34,564 nucleotides of DNA, from NCBI GenBank assembly GCA_900545925.1, contig URAZ01000030.1, forward strand, positions 1 to 34,564. The letters are read 5' to 3'. Source of the DNA: an uncultured Eubacteriales bacterium. GTDB lineage: Bacteria > Bacillota > Clostridia > Oscillospirales > Oscillospiraceae. How positions within the stretch are numbered: position 1 is the first letter of the stretch; every line of letters starts with the position of its first letter. A model generated the notes under the pieces. It searched no databases, was not told the DNA's origin, and saw only the letters and a program-made list of their open reading frames with translations. This document shows, in pieces, positions 1 to 7,439 of the stretch. Both the position numbers and the translations under genes were made by a program.

Positions 1-58
1 ACGCACAGACCATACGGTCTGCGTTCCGATGAACTGCACAAATATCAATTACATGAGT

Positions 59-87
59 ATAGTAGCACAATATCTTGCGATTGTCAA
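59..87 (-). promoter_or_regulatory. Sigma-A-type promoter reading out of the left edge
   Basis: On the minus strand a perfect -35 box TTGACA (82-87) is followed after 17 bases by TACTAT (59-64). The transcript would start near base 50 and run left, through a small hairpin at about 1-24, into a gene outside the window. It lies beyond the terminator at 185-210, so it starts a new transcription unit of the element. Confidence 0.6.
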
Positions 88-180
88 TTATGATAAAACT
101 ATATGTAGATTTCGCAAAGGATAGAAGATGTCCTCTATTTATAAAATAGAGCGGCAATACGATTTTTCTGCACAATACAG

Positions 181-210
181 AAAAAAGCGGCCGCAGATCT
201 GCGACCGCTT
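181..210 (-). terminator. Intrinsic terminator after the small ORF at 214
   Basis: Read on the minus strand, a stem of AAGCGG / CCGCTT with an inner palindrome CGCAGATCTGCG is followed by a run of six T. It sits immediately after the stop codon of the last gene of the toxin-antitoxin/MNT unit and closes that transcript. Confidence 0.75.
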
Positions 211-213
211 CGG

Positions 214-447
214 TTATGCAACTGTGATCATTGGTTTCACGGTATCCAGTGGAAGCCCGGCTTTCTGGGCCTGCTCACGCTCGAAGGTGAACCTTGTGAT
301 TTCCTCGATGAACTGCCGCTCTTTGGAGGTGGCTTTGCTCCAGCTGATGCCAAACTTGCGGCACATCTGCATATGGATTTCATAAAACCATTCGCGTGAA
401 CCGCTGAACTGATCCAGATACCATTTCATTTCGGCGTCTCTATCCAT
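214..447 (-). CDS. Small conserved-looking hypothetical protein (77 aa)
   Basis: I do not recognise this protein. It is 77 aa, charged, rich in Trp, Phe and Met in the first half (MKWYLDQFSGSREWFYEIH), and has no signal peptide or membrane segment, so it is probably cytoplasmic and helical. It starts 12 bases after the stop of the MNT nucleotidyltransferase gene, with a weak AAGAG site, and ends just before a terminator, so it is the last gene of that unit. MNT proteins are often paired with a HEPN partner, but this product is too short and lacks the RxxxxH motif, so I do not call it HEPN. A role as an accessory of the nucleotidyltransferase is only suggested by position. Confidence 0.6.
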   Translation of the reverse strand: MDRDAEMKWYLDQFSGSREWFYEIHMQMCRKFGISWSKATSKERQFIEEITRFTFEREQAQKAGLPLDTVKPMITVA

Positions 448-459
448 CGTATCACTCTT

Positions 460-780
460 TCAACGTTCTGATTCATAGATCAGAATTCCTTTATGGGACA
501 CTTCGTTTTCTACAGTAAACTGGTCCTTGCGCTCGGCAAAGCCGCTTTTTGTACCAACCAGAATATCCACGGGGCGCTGCTTCACGTTACGGATCGCTTT
601 GTGTGCAGAAGCAACTATGGCATGGAGATCTTTTTCGCCATCGTTTACAACGATGTAGAAGTCAAGGTCGCTCTCCGCATGGGCTGTGCCGTTTGCAAAA
701 GAGCCGAACAGATAAATACAAATGGGATCGACCTGTTCAATGAGCCTTTGCTTTATGATTTCAATTTCATCCATTGGCAT
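460..780 (-). CDS. MNT-type nucleotidyltransferase domain protein
   Basis: This is a minimal nucleotidyltransferase of about 106 aa. The signature GSFANGTAHAESDLD holds the Gly-Ser of the nucleotide-binding loop and the two Asp residues of the metal site (SDLD). Members of this family act as the antitoxin in HEPN-MNT pairs by adding AMP to the toxin; others are orphan enzymes. A longer reading frame opens at 828, but I prefer the ATG at 778-780 because AGAGG lies about nine bases upstream and the sequence before it does not look coding. It lies 74 bases after the PIN toxin gene in the same orientation and is followed by a 77-aa protein, so this end of the element is a stability or defence block. 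No HEPN partner is visible in the window. Confidence 0.8.
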   Translation of the reverse strand: MPMDEIEIIKQRLIEQVDPICIYLFGSFANGTAHAESDLDFYIVVNDGEKDLHAIVASAHKAIRNVKQRPVDILVGTKSGFAERKDQFTVENEVSHKGILIYESER

Positions 781-854
781 TGCAAGAATCCTCTTCTTAT
801 TGTCATAGCAATGGGCAGCATACAACACTACAATGCGGTCTGCTTCGGTGAGAA

Positions 855-1292
855 TTATTCAGAGAACAGGCCGGTATCCTCATCGATTTGCTGGATGAAT
901 TCTTCGGGAGTGCAGACTGCTATTTGTGCTTTGGCGTAGTCTTTTGTATTTCGCGTCACGATGCAGTCTGCACCGGAGCGCACCGCCGTTTCGACCATCA
1001 CGGCATCCTCAAAATCGGAAATCTCCGCTGAGATCGCCTTGCGGATGTCCAGCGCCGTGGTGTCCAGCAGGACGAACAACGCGCAGAGCTTTGTCAGAAC
1101 ATCGCGGGTCGCTTTGTCGCTGTGCGTCTGCCGGTGCGTCAAATAGTAAATGTCCGTGATGGCTTTCGCCGTCAGGAAGCCTTCAAACTGCCGGTTGGCG
1201 CAGAGCAGGAAAATCGATTGGGCCTCCTTGCAGAACGGTTCACGGCTTTGCAGCGCGTCCACGATGACGCAGGTATCAATGACAGTTCTCAT
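855..1292 (-). CDS. PIN-domain toxin (VapC-like ribonuclease)
   Basis: A 145-aa PIN domain fills the protein. The opening VIDTCVIVDAL gives the first catalytic Asp, and the later DFEDAVMVETA and CIVTRNTKDY segments give the distal acidic residues and the typical TRN motif. PIN toxins are Mg-dependent RNases that cut tRNA or rRNA when freed from their antitoxin. The start codon overlaps the stop of the antitoxin gene by four bases (ATGA), the standard arrangement for a translationally coupled toxin-antitoxin pair. In a conjugative element this pair probably stabilises inheritance. The RNA target cannot be predicted from sequence. Confidence 0.88.
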   Translation of the reverse strand: MRTVIDTCVIVDALQSREPFCKEAQSIFLLCANRQFEGFLTAKAITDIYYLTHRQTHSDKATRDVLTKLCALFVLLDTTALDIRKAISAEISDFEDAVMVETAVRSGADCIVTRNTKDYAKAQIAVCTPEEFIQQIDEDTGLFSE

Positions 1293-1504
1293 ATTCGGTT
1301 CAGCCTTTCTTCCTTCGCTTCCTCCAACGTCACATCAGCCGGAAGAATCCCGAACAGGGACTTGGCGATGTCCACTCTGTCCTGATGGGGATTGGAGAGC
1401 TTGGCGACAACTTTGCCGTTTTTCGTGATGAAAATATCCTCCGTCGCTGCAAGCAGAAGATACTTTCCGAGATTGCTTTTCAGTTCCGTCGCAGTAATCG
1501 ACAT
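1289..1504 (-). CDS. Phd/YefM-type antitoxin
   Basis: This 71-aa protein has the Phd/YefM N-terminal DNA-binding fold: ITATELKSNLGKYL, then the strand pair EDIFITKNGKVVAKL. Its C-terminal 35 residues (DIAKSLFGILPADVTLEEAKEE) are the acidic, toxin-binding tail. A ribosome site AGGGAGG lies nine bases before the ATG. It precedes and overlaps the PIN toxin gene, so it neutralises that RNase and, with it, should repress the promoter at 1541-1569. The 13-base direct repeats there are the likely operator. Confidence 0.87.
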   Translation of the reverse strand: MSITATELKSNLGKYLLLAATEDIFITKNGKVVAKLSNPHQDRVDIAKSLFGILPADVTLEEAKEERLNRI

Positions 1505-1540
1505 GATCTGATTCCTCCCTTCGTGATTTGGTTCACTTAT

Positions 1541-1585
1541 ATTATATCCAAATCGAACGAAATGTGCAATAGAATCGAACGAAAT
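1541..1585 (-). promoter_or_regulatory. Toxin-antitoxin promoter with 13-bp direct-repeat operator
   Basis: On the minus strand TTGCAC (1564-1569) and TATAAT (1541-1546) are separated by exactly 17 bases. The sequence AATCGAACGAAAT occurs at 1551-1563 and again at 1573-1585, 22 bases apart, or two helical turns. One copy lies in the spacer and the other just upstream of the -35 box. This suits binding by an antitoxin dimer pair and autorepression. Confidence 0.7.
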
Positions 1586-2076
1586 TATCGAGTAGAATCC
1601 GGAGCATTTTCAGTTGCGACCTCGACTAAATCGGGAATCGTTGCTTCGATTTTCTCCACGGCCAACGCGCAGGGCTGCGGCAGATATGCTTTTTTGAGCT
1701 CGCTGACAACTGTACTGACTGGCAAATAGACCCGATAGTTTTGCCCCACAGACAGCCGCTTGTTCTTTTCGACGCAGAAGATGACCTGTTCTCCGTCTGC
1801 TTTTTGCAGAATGACCCTGCGCTGGCGCTGAAACGGAATGCTGGAAACCGAAAGACAAATGCCTTCCTCCACGCAATAGCGTTCGTTCGCGAGCATTACA
1901 TAAAGCTCTGCGCAGCGAACGCCGCAAAAAAGCAAGAGCAATGCGCTGAGGATCAGAAACGTCCGATCGCCGGAGAATGCGGAAACGATGGCTGCAGCCA
2001 GAAACGGCAGGCAGAGCAACAGCGACAGCAGCCACTTCTGTAGCAGCGGCGCGGGCCACGCAAGGATTTCTTTCAT
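1585..2076 (-). CDS. Two-helix membrane protein, unknown function
   Basis: I do not recognise a family. After a short cytoplasmic start, two close hydrophobic segments at about residues 12-32 and 40-58 form a membrane hairpin. The rest (about 100 aa) is soluble and strand-rich, with pairs such as RQRRVILQKADGEQVIFCVEKNKRLSVGQNYRVYLP, resembling bacterial membrane-linked beta domains. The ATG at 2074-2076 lies two bases after the stop of the preceding gene; a GTG at 2085 that overlaps that gene is also possible. The stop touches the operator of the toxin-antitoxin promoter. It is probably the last gene of the unit that begins upstream with the zinc-finger and sigma genes. Confidence 0.65.
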   Translation of the reverse strand: MKEILAWPAPLLQKWLLSLLLCLPFLAAAIVSAFSGDRTFLILSALLLLFCGVRCAELYVMLANERYCVEEGICLSVSSIPFQRQRRVILQKADGEQVIFCVEKNKRLSVGQNYRVYLPVSTVVSELKKAYLPQPCALAVEKIEATIPDLVEVATENAPDSTR

Positions 2077-2078
2077 AT

Positions 2079-2771
2079 TCAGCACCGCTCAAAGACGATC
2101 TGCTTGTGCAGATAAAGATTTGCGATTGCCGCCGAGACAGGGCGCGCCTGCCGGGAGGCTGCCATCAGGATGGGAAGATTCTCGCTGGTGGTCAATTCAT
2201 CGTCATACAGGCAGTCCATGAGTTGCGCATCAGAGCGAAGCGTCCGCACGCCGCGTTCTGCGCATTTGATCAGCTCTGCGCTGCTGAGAAGCGCCTGATT
2301 CGCCAGCCGCACGATTTGCCGCTCCTCTGCGCTGTGCTTCGGGCGTGAGAACAGGCGAATTGCTTTAGAGAACGGTGCACCATCCCAAAGCCAGAGCTTC
2401 AGGAACGCGCCAATCCGCAGAAACGGATTTGCAGATACCGGTGCGATATACAGGCAGGAAAGAAGATCATAGAGGGCTTCATACTCGCTGTTGCCGCGTC
2501 CCTCCGCGACCAGACCGCGCGTGACGAGCCGGTCGATGCAGTCGTCCAGTGTCCGGCGTGACGTAAACGACAGCCCGCGCGTCAACTTCAGATAGGTTTC
2601 CGCGATCTGCCTGCGTGACAGGATACGCCATGCGAGGCTGCTCCAAACGGTCATTTCCTGCACGTCGAGCATATATTCCTTCCGCCCCACAATGACAACG
2701 GGATATTTCTTGCCGTCCAGTGTGCGATGGCATTTGAAATGCCCGACGGCAGCGTATTTCGTGTATTCCAT
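2079..2771 (-). CDS. Hypothetical protein, possible winged-helix regulator (230 aa)
   Basis: The product is soluble and mostly helical. Residues about 40-95 (EMTVWSSLAW, RQIAETYLKL, SRRTLDDCIDRLVTRGLVAEG) read like a winged-helix domain: recognition helix, then a 'RGLV-EG' wing, as in replication or transcription regulators of mobile elements. The rest is an unassigned helical region of about 130 aa. Start choice is firm: GGAGG lies seven bases before the ATG. It follows the sigma-factor gene by about 55 bases in the same direction, so the two may be co-regulated. A DNA-binding role is inferred only from the predicted fold pattern. Confidence 0.6.
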   Translation of the reverse strand: MEYTKYAAVGHFKCHRTLDGKKYPVVIVGRKEYMLDVQEMTVWSSLAWRILSRRQIAETYLKLTRGLSFTSRRTLDDCIDRLVTRGLVAEGRGNSEYEALYDLLSCLYIAPVSANPFLRIGAFLKLWLWDGAPFSKAIRLFSRPKHSAEERQIVRLANQALLSSAELIKCAERGVRTLRSDAQLMDCLYDDELTTSENLPILMAASRQARPVSAAIANLYLHKQIVFERC

Positions 2772-2825
2772 AACAGTACCTCCAATGTGTTTTTATTTTT
2801 CTTTTACGAATGCACCCGAAGAATT

Positions 2826-3392
2826 TCAACAGGCGATGTCGAAAGCGTCCAGAAAATCCGGGTCGCTGCGGAGTTTCTTTGCCGCGCGGGAGATCCACGC
2901 GCCGACGTTGTTGGAACTGGTGTGATAGAGCGCCGCAATATCCTTGCAGTCAAAGCCCTTCGTTTTAAGAACGAGCGCATCAACGCCGAGCTTCGCCACG
3001 CCGCGATAGTGCTTCTTGCAGGCGGTCAGCACTGCACCGGTGTCCACACCGGAAAAATGCGCATGGTCTGTACATATGGGCATGGGGAGACCTGCGTCCG
3101 GGTCATCCAAGGACTGCTCTGAGATGTATTTGCGCCAGCTTGTCTGCTTGCGGCAGCAGTCGATCAGATGGTTGCGGATGACCGTGATGGCATAGGTCTT
3201 GAACGATGTGCCGCCATGGTAGCTTGCCGCTGCATGGCAGAGCGCAACGCACCCCTCCTGAAAGAGATCGTCATATTCCATACGGCAGTTGCTTTTTGGA
3301 ATAAGATTTGCAATCATCCAGTGGACAAATTCAAGGCTGTTTTCTACGAGAAACTGCTGCTCAGCGGTCAATACGATACTGCTTCGATCCAT
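2826..3392 (-). CDS. Element-encoded sigma-70 family factor
   Basis: This is a short sigma factor of 188 aa with regions 2 and 4 only. Region 2 lies at about residues 17-83, with the core-binding YDDLFQEGCVALCHAAASYH and the promoter-melting FKTYAITVIRNHLIDCCRK. Region 4 is at about 130-176, with the helix-turn-helix CKDIAALYHTSSNNVGAWISRAAKKLR. Similar small sigma factors on Gram-positive ICEs and prophages direct RNA polymerase to element promoters. GGAAGG precedes the ATG by nine bases, and the gene starts inside the last 32 bases of the zinc-finger gene, so the two are translationally coupled. No anti-sigma gene is evident, although the neighbouring zinc-finger protein is a candidate. Confidence 0.85.
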   Translation of the reverse strand: MDRSSIVLTAEQQFLVENSLEFVHWMIANLIPKSNCRMEYDDLFQEGCVALCHAAASYHGGTSFKTYAITVIRNHLIDCCRKQTSWRKYISEQSLDDPDAGLPMPICTDHAHFSGVDTGAVLTACKKHYRGVAKLGVDALVLKTKGFDCKDIAALYHTSSNNVGAWISRAAKKLRSDPDFLDAFDIAC

Positions 3393-3798
3393 TATATTTC
3401 ACCTTCCTTTGTGCGTTCAGAAATTCTTTGCAGAGCGATATGACCTGGTCACAGCGATACTCCGAGAAGTTGGCAATATGTGCGTCCGCTTCCGGGACGC
3501 CGAGCCGGACGCACAGCCATGCGTAAGCATCCTGTTTGCGCATGAAGCCTTTTTCCCAAAGCTGATTGAAGGTCCGATGTGCCTGCATCCGCTTCTGTCG
3601 GAGCGATTTGTCTGCAAGCGTCCCCATCGGCAGACCAGTCGCCTTGTGCGCCTGTACATAAGCGTCGCAGGCGGGATACCGGGAGCAGACGTAGAGCTTC
3701 GCTGTCCGGTCTTTCGTGTGGATGCCATAAATGCTGCTGGCCGGGCGAAGCTGCGCCGGCGCGTGGCAGTATGGACAGGTAATGTGGGCTTTTTTCAA
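3361..3798 (-). CDS. Zinc-finger protein of the DUF3268 type
   Basis: The protein opens with CPYC (residues 9-12) and has a second metal pair around VCSRYPACDAYV, a four-Cys zinc ribbon. It is followed by a helical region with HKATGLPMGTLADKSLRQKRMQAH. This layout matches the zinc-finger-containing domain of DUF3268 proteins, found on many Firmicutes mobile elements, whose function is unknown. Translation begins at a TTG (3796-3798) preceded by AGGAGG at about eight bases; no ATG in frame fits better. It overlaps the sigma-factor gene by 32 bases. A nucleic-acid or sigma-modulating role is plausible but only inferred from context. Confidence 0.78.
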   Translation of the reverse strand: MKKAHITCPYCHAPAQLRPASSIYGIHTKDRTAKLYVCSRYPACDAYVQAHKATGLPMGTLADKSLRQKRMQAHRTFNQLWEKGFMRKQDAYAWLCVRLGVPEADAHIANFSEYRCDQVISLCKEFLNAQRKVKYNGSKQYRIDR

Positions 3799-3817
3799 AT
3801 GGAAATCCTCCTATGTA

Positions 3818-4144
3818 TTACTCAGAAGGAAGAAGGGAGAGTATCTGTAAACAGCAGTCTGCATCGTCTGACAAGCACCAGTTGAGGTACAGCGCATAAA
3901 TGTCCTCGAAGGCGCTGCGGGAAAGTTTTTCGCGGCATTCGCTTGGGTCGATCCGCTGCCCGGTGAGACGTTCATATTCGGCAGCGGAGATCAGAACAGG
4001 CTTGCCGCCGGCATCTGCGCTCATCAGATAACCGGAACACGGCGAATGACATTTGCAGACGCCGCAGGAGATAAAGCAGGCATTTCGCCAGTTCCCGCGG
4101 CAGGCGGTCAGAAATTCTGCAAGCTGTTGGATGGTTGTCCTCAT
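3818..4144 (-). CDS. Cysteine-containing hypothetical protein (108 aa)
   Basis: I do not recognise the family. The N-terminal half has a cluster of cysteines (FISCGVCKCHSPCSGYL, about residues 25-41) that could bind metal. The second half is helical and acidic (SECREKLSRSAFEDIYALYLNWCLSDDADCCLQILSLLP). There is no signal peptide. The ATG at 4142-4144 is preferred over an upstream in-frame TTG at 4159 because GGAGG lies eight bases before it. The gene lies between the surface block and the zinc-finger/sigma pair on the same strand, with only about 20 bases to each neighbour, so it is probably co-transcribed with them. Confidence 0.62.
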   Translation of the reverse strand: MRTTIQQLAEFLTACRGNWRNACFISCGVCKCHSPCSGYLMSADAGGKPVLISAAEYERLTGQRIDPSECREKLSRSAFEDIYALYLNWCLSDDADCCLQILSLLPSE

Positions 4145-4165
4145 AGGTTTGTCCTCCAAATCCTT

Positions 4166-5476
4166 CTAGGTTGATGCGCCGCAGCCGGAACAAGTCTTGC
4201 TTCTGCGGTGCTGTGCATCGCTGTACTTGCTCCACGAACCGGTAGAATAGCTATGATTACCGTAATCCGTAGTGCTGTATCCGCAGGTACGGCAGGATGC
4301 CGTTCGGCTGTGTTGACTGGAAGAGGAATTGCTCCACGAGCCATAGCTCATGCTGTGGCTGGCGTATTCGTAATCCGAATCGCCGCAGTTCCGGCAATAG
4401 GCTTCGCGCCGGTGCTGACTGGACGAATACTGCTCCCACGAGCCATAGCTATAGTTGTGTCCGCTTGCATAGATGGTTTCGCTCTTGGTCTGACCGCAGG
4501 CGCACGAATAGCTTCTGTAACCATTGCTGGTACAGGTAGACGCCTGCTGACTTTGCAGCACCCACGTATGGCTGCCGCAGTCCGGGCAGGTACCGGAACC
4601 GTAACCACCAGCGCCGTGACTCTTATAGGTATAAGTGCCAAGGTACTGGACGTAGTGGCAGAGATAACACTCATTATAGTTTGCATGGCCGCGAGACGAA
4701 TGTGCGACTTCAACGTATGTGCCCTGGAACGAATACTTTCCGCATGAAGGGCAGTTGCCAATGATGGAGCCGGTGGACTGAACAGAGATACCCGGCGCTT
4801 TCTTGATGCCGTTGGGTGCAGTGGTGGCGGCGTCTGCGTTCTGATACACACCGTACAGATCATAAAAATACCGGTTGCTGCGGTTGGAAGCCGCCCAATC
4901 ATAGGTGTAGAACGGCACCGACGATTTGGGATACCCGATGATATAGCCGATATAGAGTGTATCGCCGCTGTCGTTTTCCTGCCAGAAGGCTTCTTCGCCG
5001 ATGGATTCCAGAATGTCCTCTCCGTAATAGATCGTGAGCGTGGATAGCTTCGGGCAGTTGTAAAAGGCGTGTTTGCCAATCGTCGGCGTGGTGCTGGGGA
5101 TTTCGGCTGTGGTCAGATGGACACAGTCTTCAAACCAGTACGCAAGGTCAGCGATATGCAATGCGTCCATATCATCAAACCAGACCTGCGTGATCTGATC
5201 CCGGACAGCCGCCCACGGCTGGTCATCCTTGCTTGTGAACGGCTCACAGTCGCCGGAGCCGGAGATCGTCAGCCAGTTGTGTTCGTTCAGCTCCCACTTG
5301 ATCTTGCTGCCGGGGATCGTGCCGGAGGTAGTTGTTTCGGCAGAAACAGTAGCTTCTTCGTCAGGGGCGCTGTCGTAGATCGTGTGCACTTCCGGTTCAG
5401 CGGCGAATGCGGCCACAGACAGCGAAAAGATCATACAGAGGGTCAGAAGCAGGGCTGTCAGTTTTCTAATCTTCAT
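4166..5476 (-). CDS. Secreted leucine-rich protein with Cys/His repeat tail
   Basis: The first 26 residues are a clear signal peptide ending AFAA. Residues about 95-195 contain BspA-type leucine-rich units (for example IGKHAFYNCPKLSTLTI), a fold used for surface binding. From about residue 240 the protein turns to Cys pairs (CPSCG, CYLC, CPDCG, CACG). It then has three tandem repeats at about 340-373, 374-407 and 408-436. Each repeat has the pattern His, Gly-Ser-Trp, Gln-His-x-Arg and Cys-x-x-Cys-Gly. The pattern suggests small metal-binding or disulfide-stabilised modules outside the cell. The protein ends inside the third repeat, so the array may be variable or trimmed. There is no LPXTG or SLH anchor; it may be held by its SLH-bearing neighbour. 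It is the last gene of the surface block, starting three bases after the previous stop. Confidence 0.82.
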   Translation of the reverse strand: MKIRKLTALLLTLCMIFSLSVAAFAAEPEVHTIYDSAPDEEATVSAETTTSGTIPGSKIKWELNEHNWLTISGSGDCEPFTSKDDQPWAAVRDQITQVWFDDMDALHIADLAYWFEDCVHLTTAEIPSTTPTIGKHAFYNCPKLSTLTIYYGEDILESIGEEAFWQENDSGDTLYIGYIIGYPKSSVPFYTYDWAASNRSNRYFYDLYGVYQNADAATTAPNGIKKAPGISVQSTGSIIGNCPSCGKYSFQGTYVEVAHSSRGHANYNECYLCHYVQYLGTYTYKSHGAGGYGSGTCPDCGSHTWVLQSQQASTCTSNGYRSYSCACGQTKSETIYASGHNYSYGSWEQYSSSQHRREAYCRNCGDSDYEYASHSMSYGSWSNSSSSQHSRTASCRTCGYSTTDYGNHSYSTGSWSKYSDAQHRRSKTCSGCGAST

Positions 5477-5479
5477 GCG

Positions 5480-6001
5480 TTATCCCTCCTCCATGACGGC
5501 AGCAATCGTGAAGATCACGGTTGCCGCGTTAATGTTTGTAACAGCTTCACTGGCAGATACCTTCGCTTTGTAGCGGATTGCCAGCGACTTCTCTGCGCTG
5601 ATAGACGGAAATGCACCATCCACAAGTGTCAGGCTGCCTGCGCCTTTTGTGCTGCAACCGTTGATAGACAACGCAATGCTGTTTTTAGATGCCGAGAAAT
5701 CATCGTAGCTTCCAATCTCAAACGTGCCAGCCTGAACATCGACTTTCGTGACGCGAATTGCGCCGGTTTTGCCGGTGTTGGTAATCGCGGCATTGTTGGC
5801 ACAGACCACATAGCCGTCAACGAGAGAAACCGGTAGCGCGGCGGGAACTGTACACGAAATCGGGGAAACCGTATTGACCACGGTGAGCGTAACGGGTACG
5901 CGCGCTTCCGTTGTTTCTGCTGCCGAAGCTGTGACGGGAAATGCAAAAATGAGTGCCAGCGCCAGAAGCAGCGCCGCCGCTTTCTGATAGGTTTTCATCA
6001 C
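5480..6001 (-). CDS. Small secreted beta-rich protein, paralogue B
   Basis: A signal peptide (cleaved near ASAAE, residue 28) is followed by about 145 aa of strand-rich sequence. It is clearly related to the product of 7440-8057. Both have V-T/C-VP-x-x-LP-(hydrophobic) near the start, an A-x-I-x-N segment, then GA-(V)-x-V, and end with SEAVTN, then A-x-V-x-F-x-IA. The conserved N-terminal strand and the hydrophobic last strand resemble WxL-like or camelysin/TasA-like subunits that assemble outside the cell, but I cannot assign a named family. A GTG at 6001 lies nine bases after GGAGG; the ATG three bases later is the alternative. The start overlaps the region of the SLH gene stop, so translation is probably coupled. 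Confidence 0.75.
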   Translation of the reverse strand: MMKTYQKAAALLLALALIFAFPVTASAAETTEARVPVTLTVVNTVSPISCTVPAALPVSLVDGYVVCANNAAITNTGKTGAIRVTKVDVQAGTFEIGSYDDFSASKNSIALSINGCSTKGAGSLTLVDGAFPSISAEKSLAIRYKAKVSASEAVTNINAATVIFTIAAVMEEG

Positions 6002-6002
6002 G

Positions 6003-7376
6003 TTACTGCACCTCCTTGGGCCAGAGATACGCCGTATGCAAGGTCAGCTCCGTGTTCAGCGTGCCGATCTGCTTGCCGTCACGATAAGCCGTAATTGTGA
6101 CCGTGCAATCCACATTGCCGAACTCGGGTGCTTCGTTCAGCGTCAGCATCGAAATCGATTTTCCAGCGGCAAGCTCAAAGGCTTCCACAATGAGGGAATT
6201 GTCCTTGCTGCGGCGAATCTCGATCTTGTAGGTGTCCGATTTGCTGTTGTTGACGAACTCAGCCTTTACGGATTGTTCTCCGACAAGCGCATAAAGATGA
6301 GCAGGAGCAGTAAGAGCAATCTGATTGTCCGCGACGATGGCGTTAAGCTGCTTTTGGGCTTCGCGCAATCCGGAAACGTCGTAAAAAATGACTTCTGTTT
6401 CCTTGTGTTGCTTGGCTCTTTCTGTAATTCTGACTTTGATGGTGTCGATGACGGCGAGCGTACTGTCACGGTCATAAATGACCTTGACTGCATCATCCAC
6501 ACGCGCGACTACGACAGCGGGCATATTCGTGCCGTTGTTGCAGTACACGGCTTTCGTGCCGCCGCCCCAGACAAGCAATCTGCCCTTGACGGTCACGTTG
6601 TCGAGCGTGATTTTTCCATCCGCTGCGCCGCAGCCGATGATGAGATCGCCGTCCACGGTCATATCCTTGAGAATCACATCGTCGGTGCGAACGAGAACGC
6701 TGCCTTTAATGTCCTTGTCATAGGTTCCTTTTACGGTGATATAGCTGCCAATAATGTTATGGAAAATCTGTGCAAATTCAGATCTGGTGATATTGTCCTG
6801 CGGTGCAAGGACTTTTCCGCGACCGTGGATATAGTCAGCGCCGACCATCGCGCGCACATAGGGCAGCGCCCAGTTGGAAATCTCGCTTCGATCGGAGAAC
6901 GCGGACAGATCTGTTTTGGAATACGAATCGTAGTCCAGCTCCAACGCTCTCGCCACAACGGTCATGGCTTCCTGCCGCGAAATCGGCGCGTCTGGGGCCA
7001 TTGCAGAAGCAGAGCGCCCATTGTACGTTCCCATCTGGACAGACATTGCAATATCATCGTAGTACCACTTGGATTTGGACACGTCCGTGTACTTGGAAAT
7101 GTCGGCTTTGACATAGCACCCGAACGAGCGGTTGATGATCGCTGCCATCTCCGCACGGGTCATATCGCCGTTGGGGTCGATAATGGTGCTGGATTTGCCG
7201 TAAAGCAGACCGTTATCCACGGCTGCGCTCACGGCTTCGGCATACCATGCGGTACGGTCATAGTCCTTGAAATCGGTTGCTTTGCGGGTAGTCGTGCCTG
7301 CTGCCGACGCGGATACTGCCAGCGATAAGCAGGATACCGCCGCAAGGAATAATGCGAGGATTCGTTTGCGTTTCAT
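6003..7376 (-). CDS. Secreted SLH-domain cell-wall-binding protein
   Basis: After a signal peptide ending ASAAG (about residue 26) come three S-layer homology modules at about 34-85, 95-146 and 156-212. Each has the TRAE-type signature (TRAE, SRQE, TRSE) and an aromatic/Asp start. SLH triplets bind pyruvylated secondary cell-wall polymers and so fix proteins to the envelope. Residues about 220-285 hold short strand repeats (GDLIIG, GKITLDNVTVKGRLLVWGG) that look like turns of a beta-helix. The last 170 aa are an unassigned beta-rich domain. GGAGG precedes the ATG by eight bases. It is placed between two paralogous small secreted proteins, so it is the likely wall anchor for whatever they build. 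Confidence 0.88.
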   Translation of the reverse strand: MKRKRILALFLAAVSCLSLAVSASAAGTTTRKATDFKDYDRTAWYAEAVSAAVDNGLLYGKSSTIIDPNGDMTRAEMAAIINRSFGCYVKADISKYTDVSKSKWYYDDIAMSVQMGTYNGRSASAMAPDAPISRQEAMTVVARALELDYDSYSKTDLSAFSDRSEISNWALPYVRAMVGADYIHGRGKVLAPQDNITRSEFAQIFHNIIGSYITVKGTYDKDIKGSVLVRTDDVILKDMTVDGDLIIGCGAADGKITLDNVTVKGRLLVWGGGTKAVYCNNGTNMPAVVVARVDDAVKVIYDRDSTLAVIDTIKVRITERAKQHKETEVIFYDVSGLREAQKQLNAIVADNQIALTAPAHLYALVGEQSVKAEFVNNSKSDTYKIEIRRSKDNSLIVEAFELAAGKSISMLTLNEAPEFGNVDCTVTITAYRDGKQIGTLNTELTLHTAYLWPKEVQ

Positions 7377-7401
7377 TTGAAGTCCTCCGTTTCATAAGGT
7401 G

Positions 7402-7425
7402 AGGGGAACGCGCAAGCGTTCCCCT
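7402..7425. other. Intercistronic hairpin between paralogue A and the SLH gene
   Basis: GGGGAACGC, a GCAA tetraloop and GCGTTCCCC form a perfect nine-pair stem. No T-run follows on the minus strand, so it is not a classical terminator. It may protect the 3' end of the upstream paralogue A message or partly block read-through. Confidence 0.55.
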
Positions 7426-7439
7426 TGAATAAATTGCGA

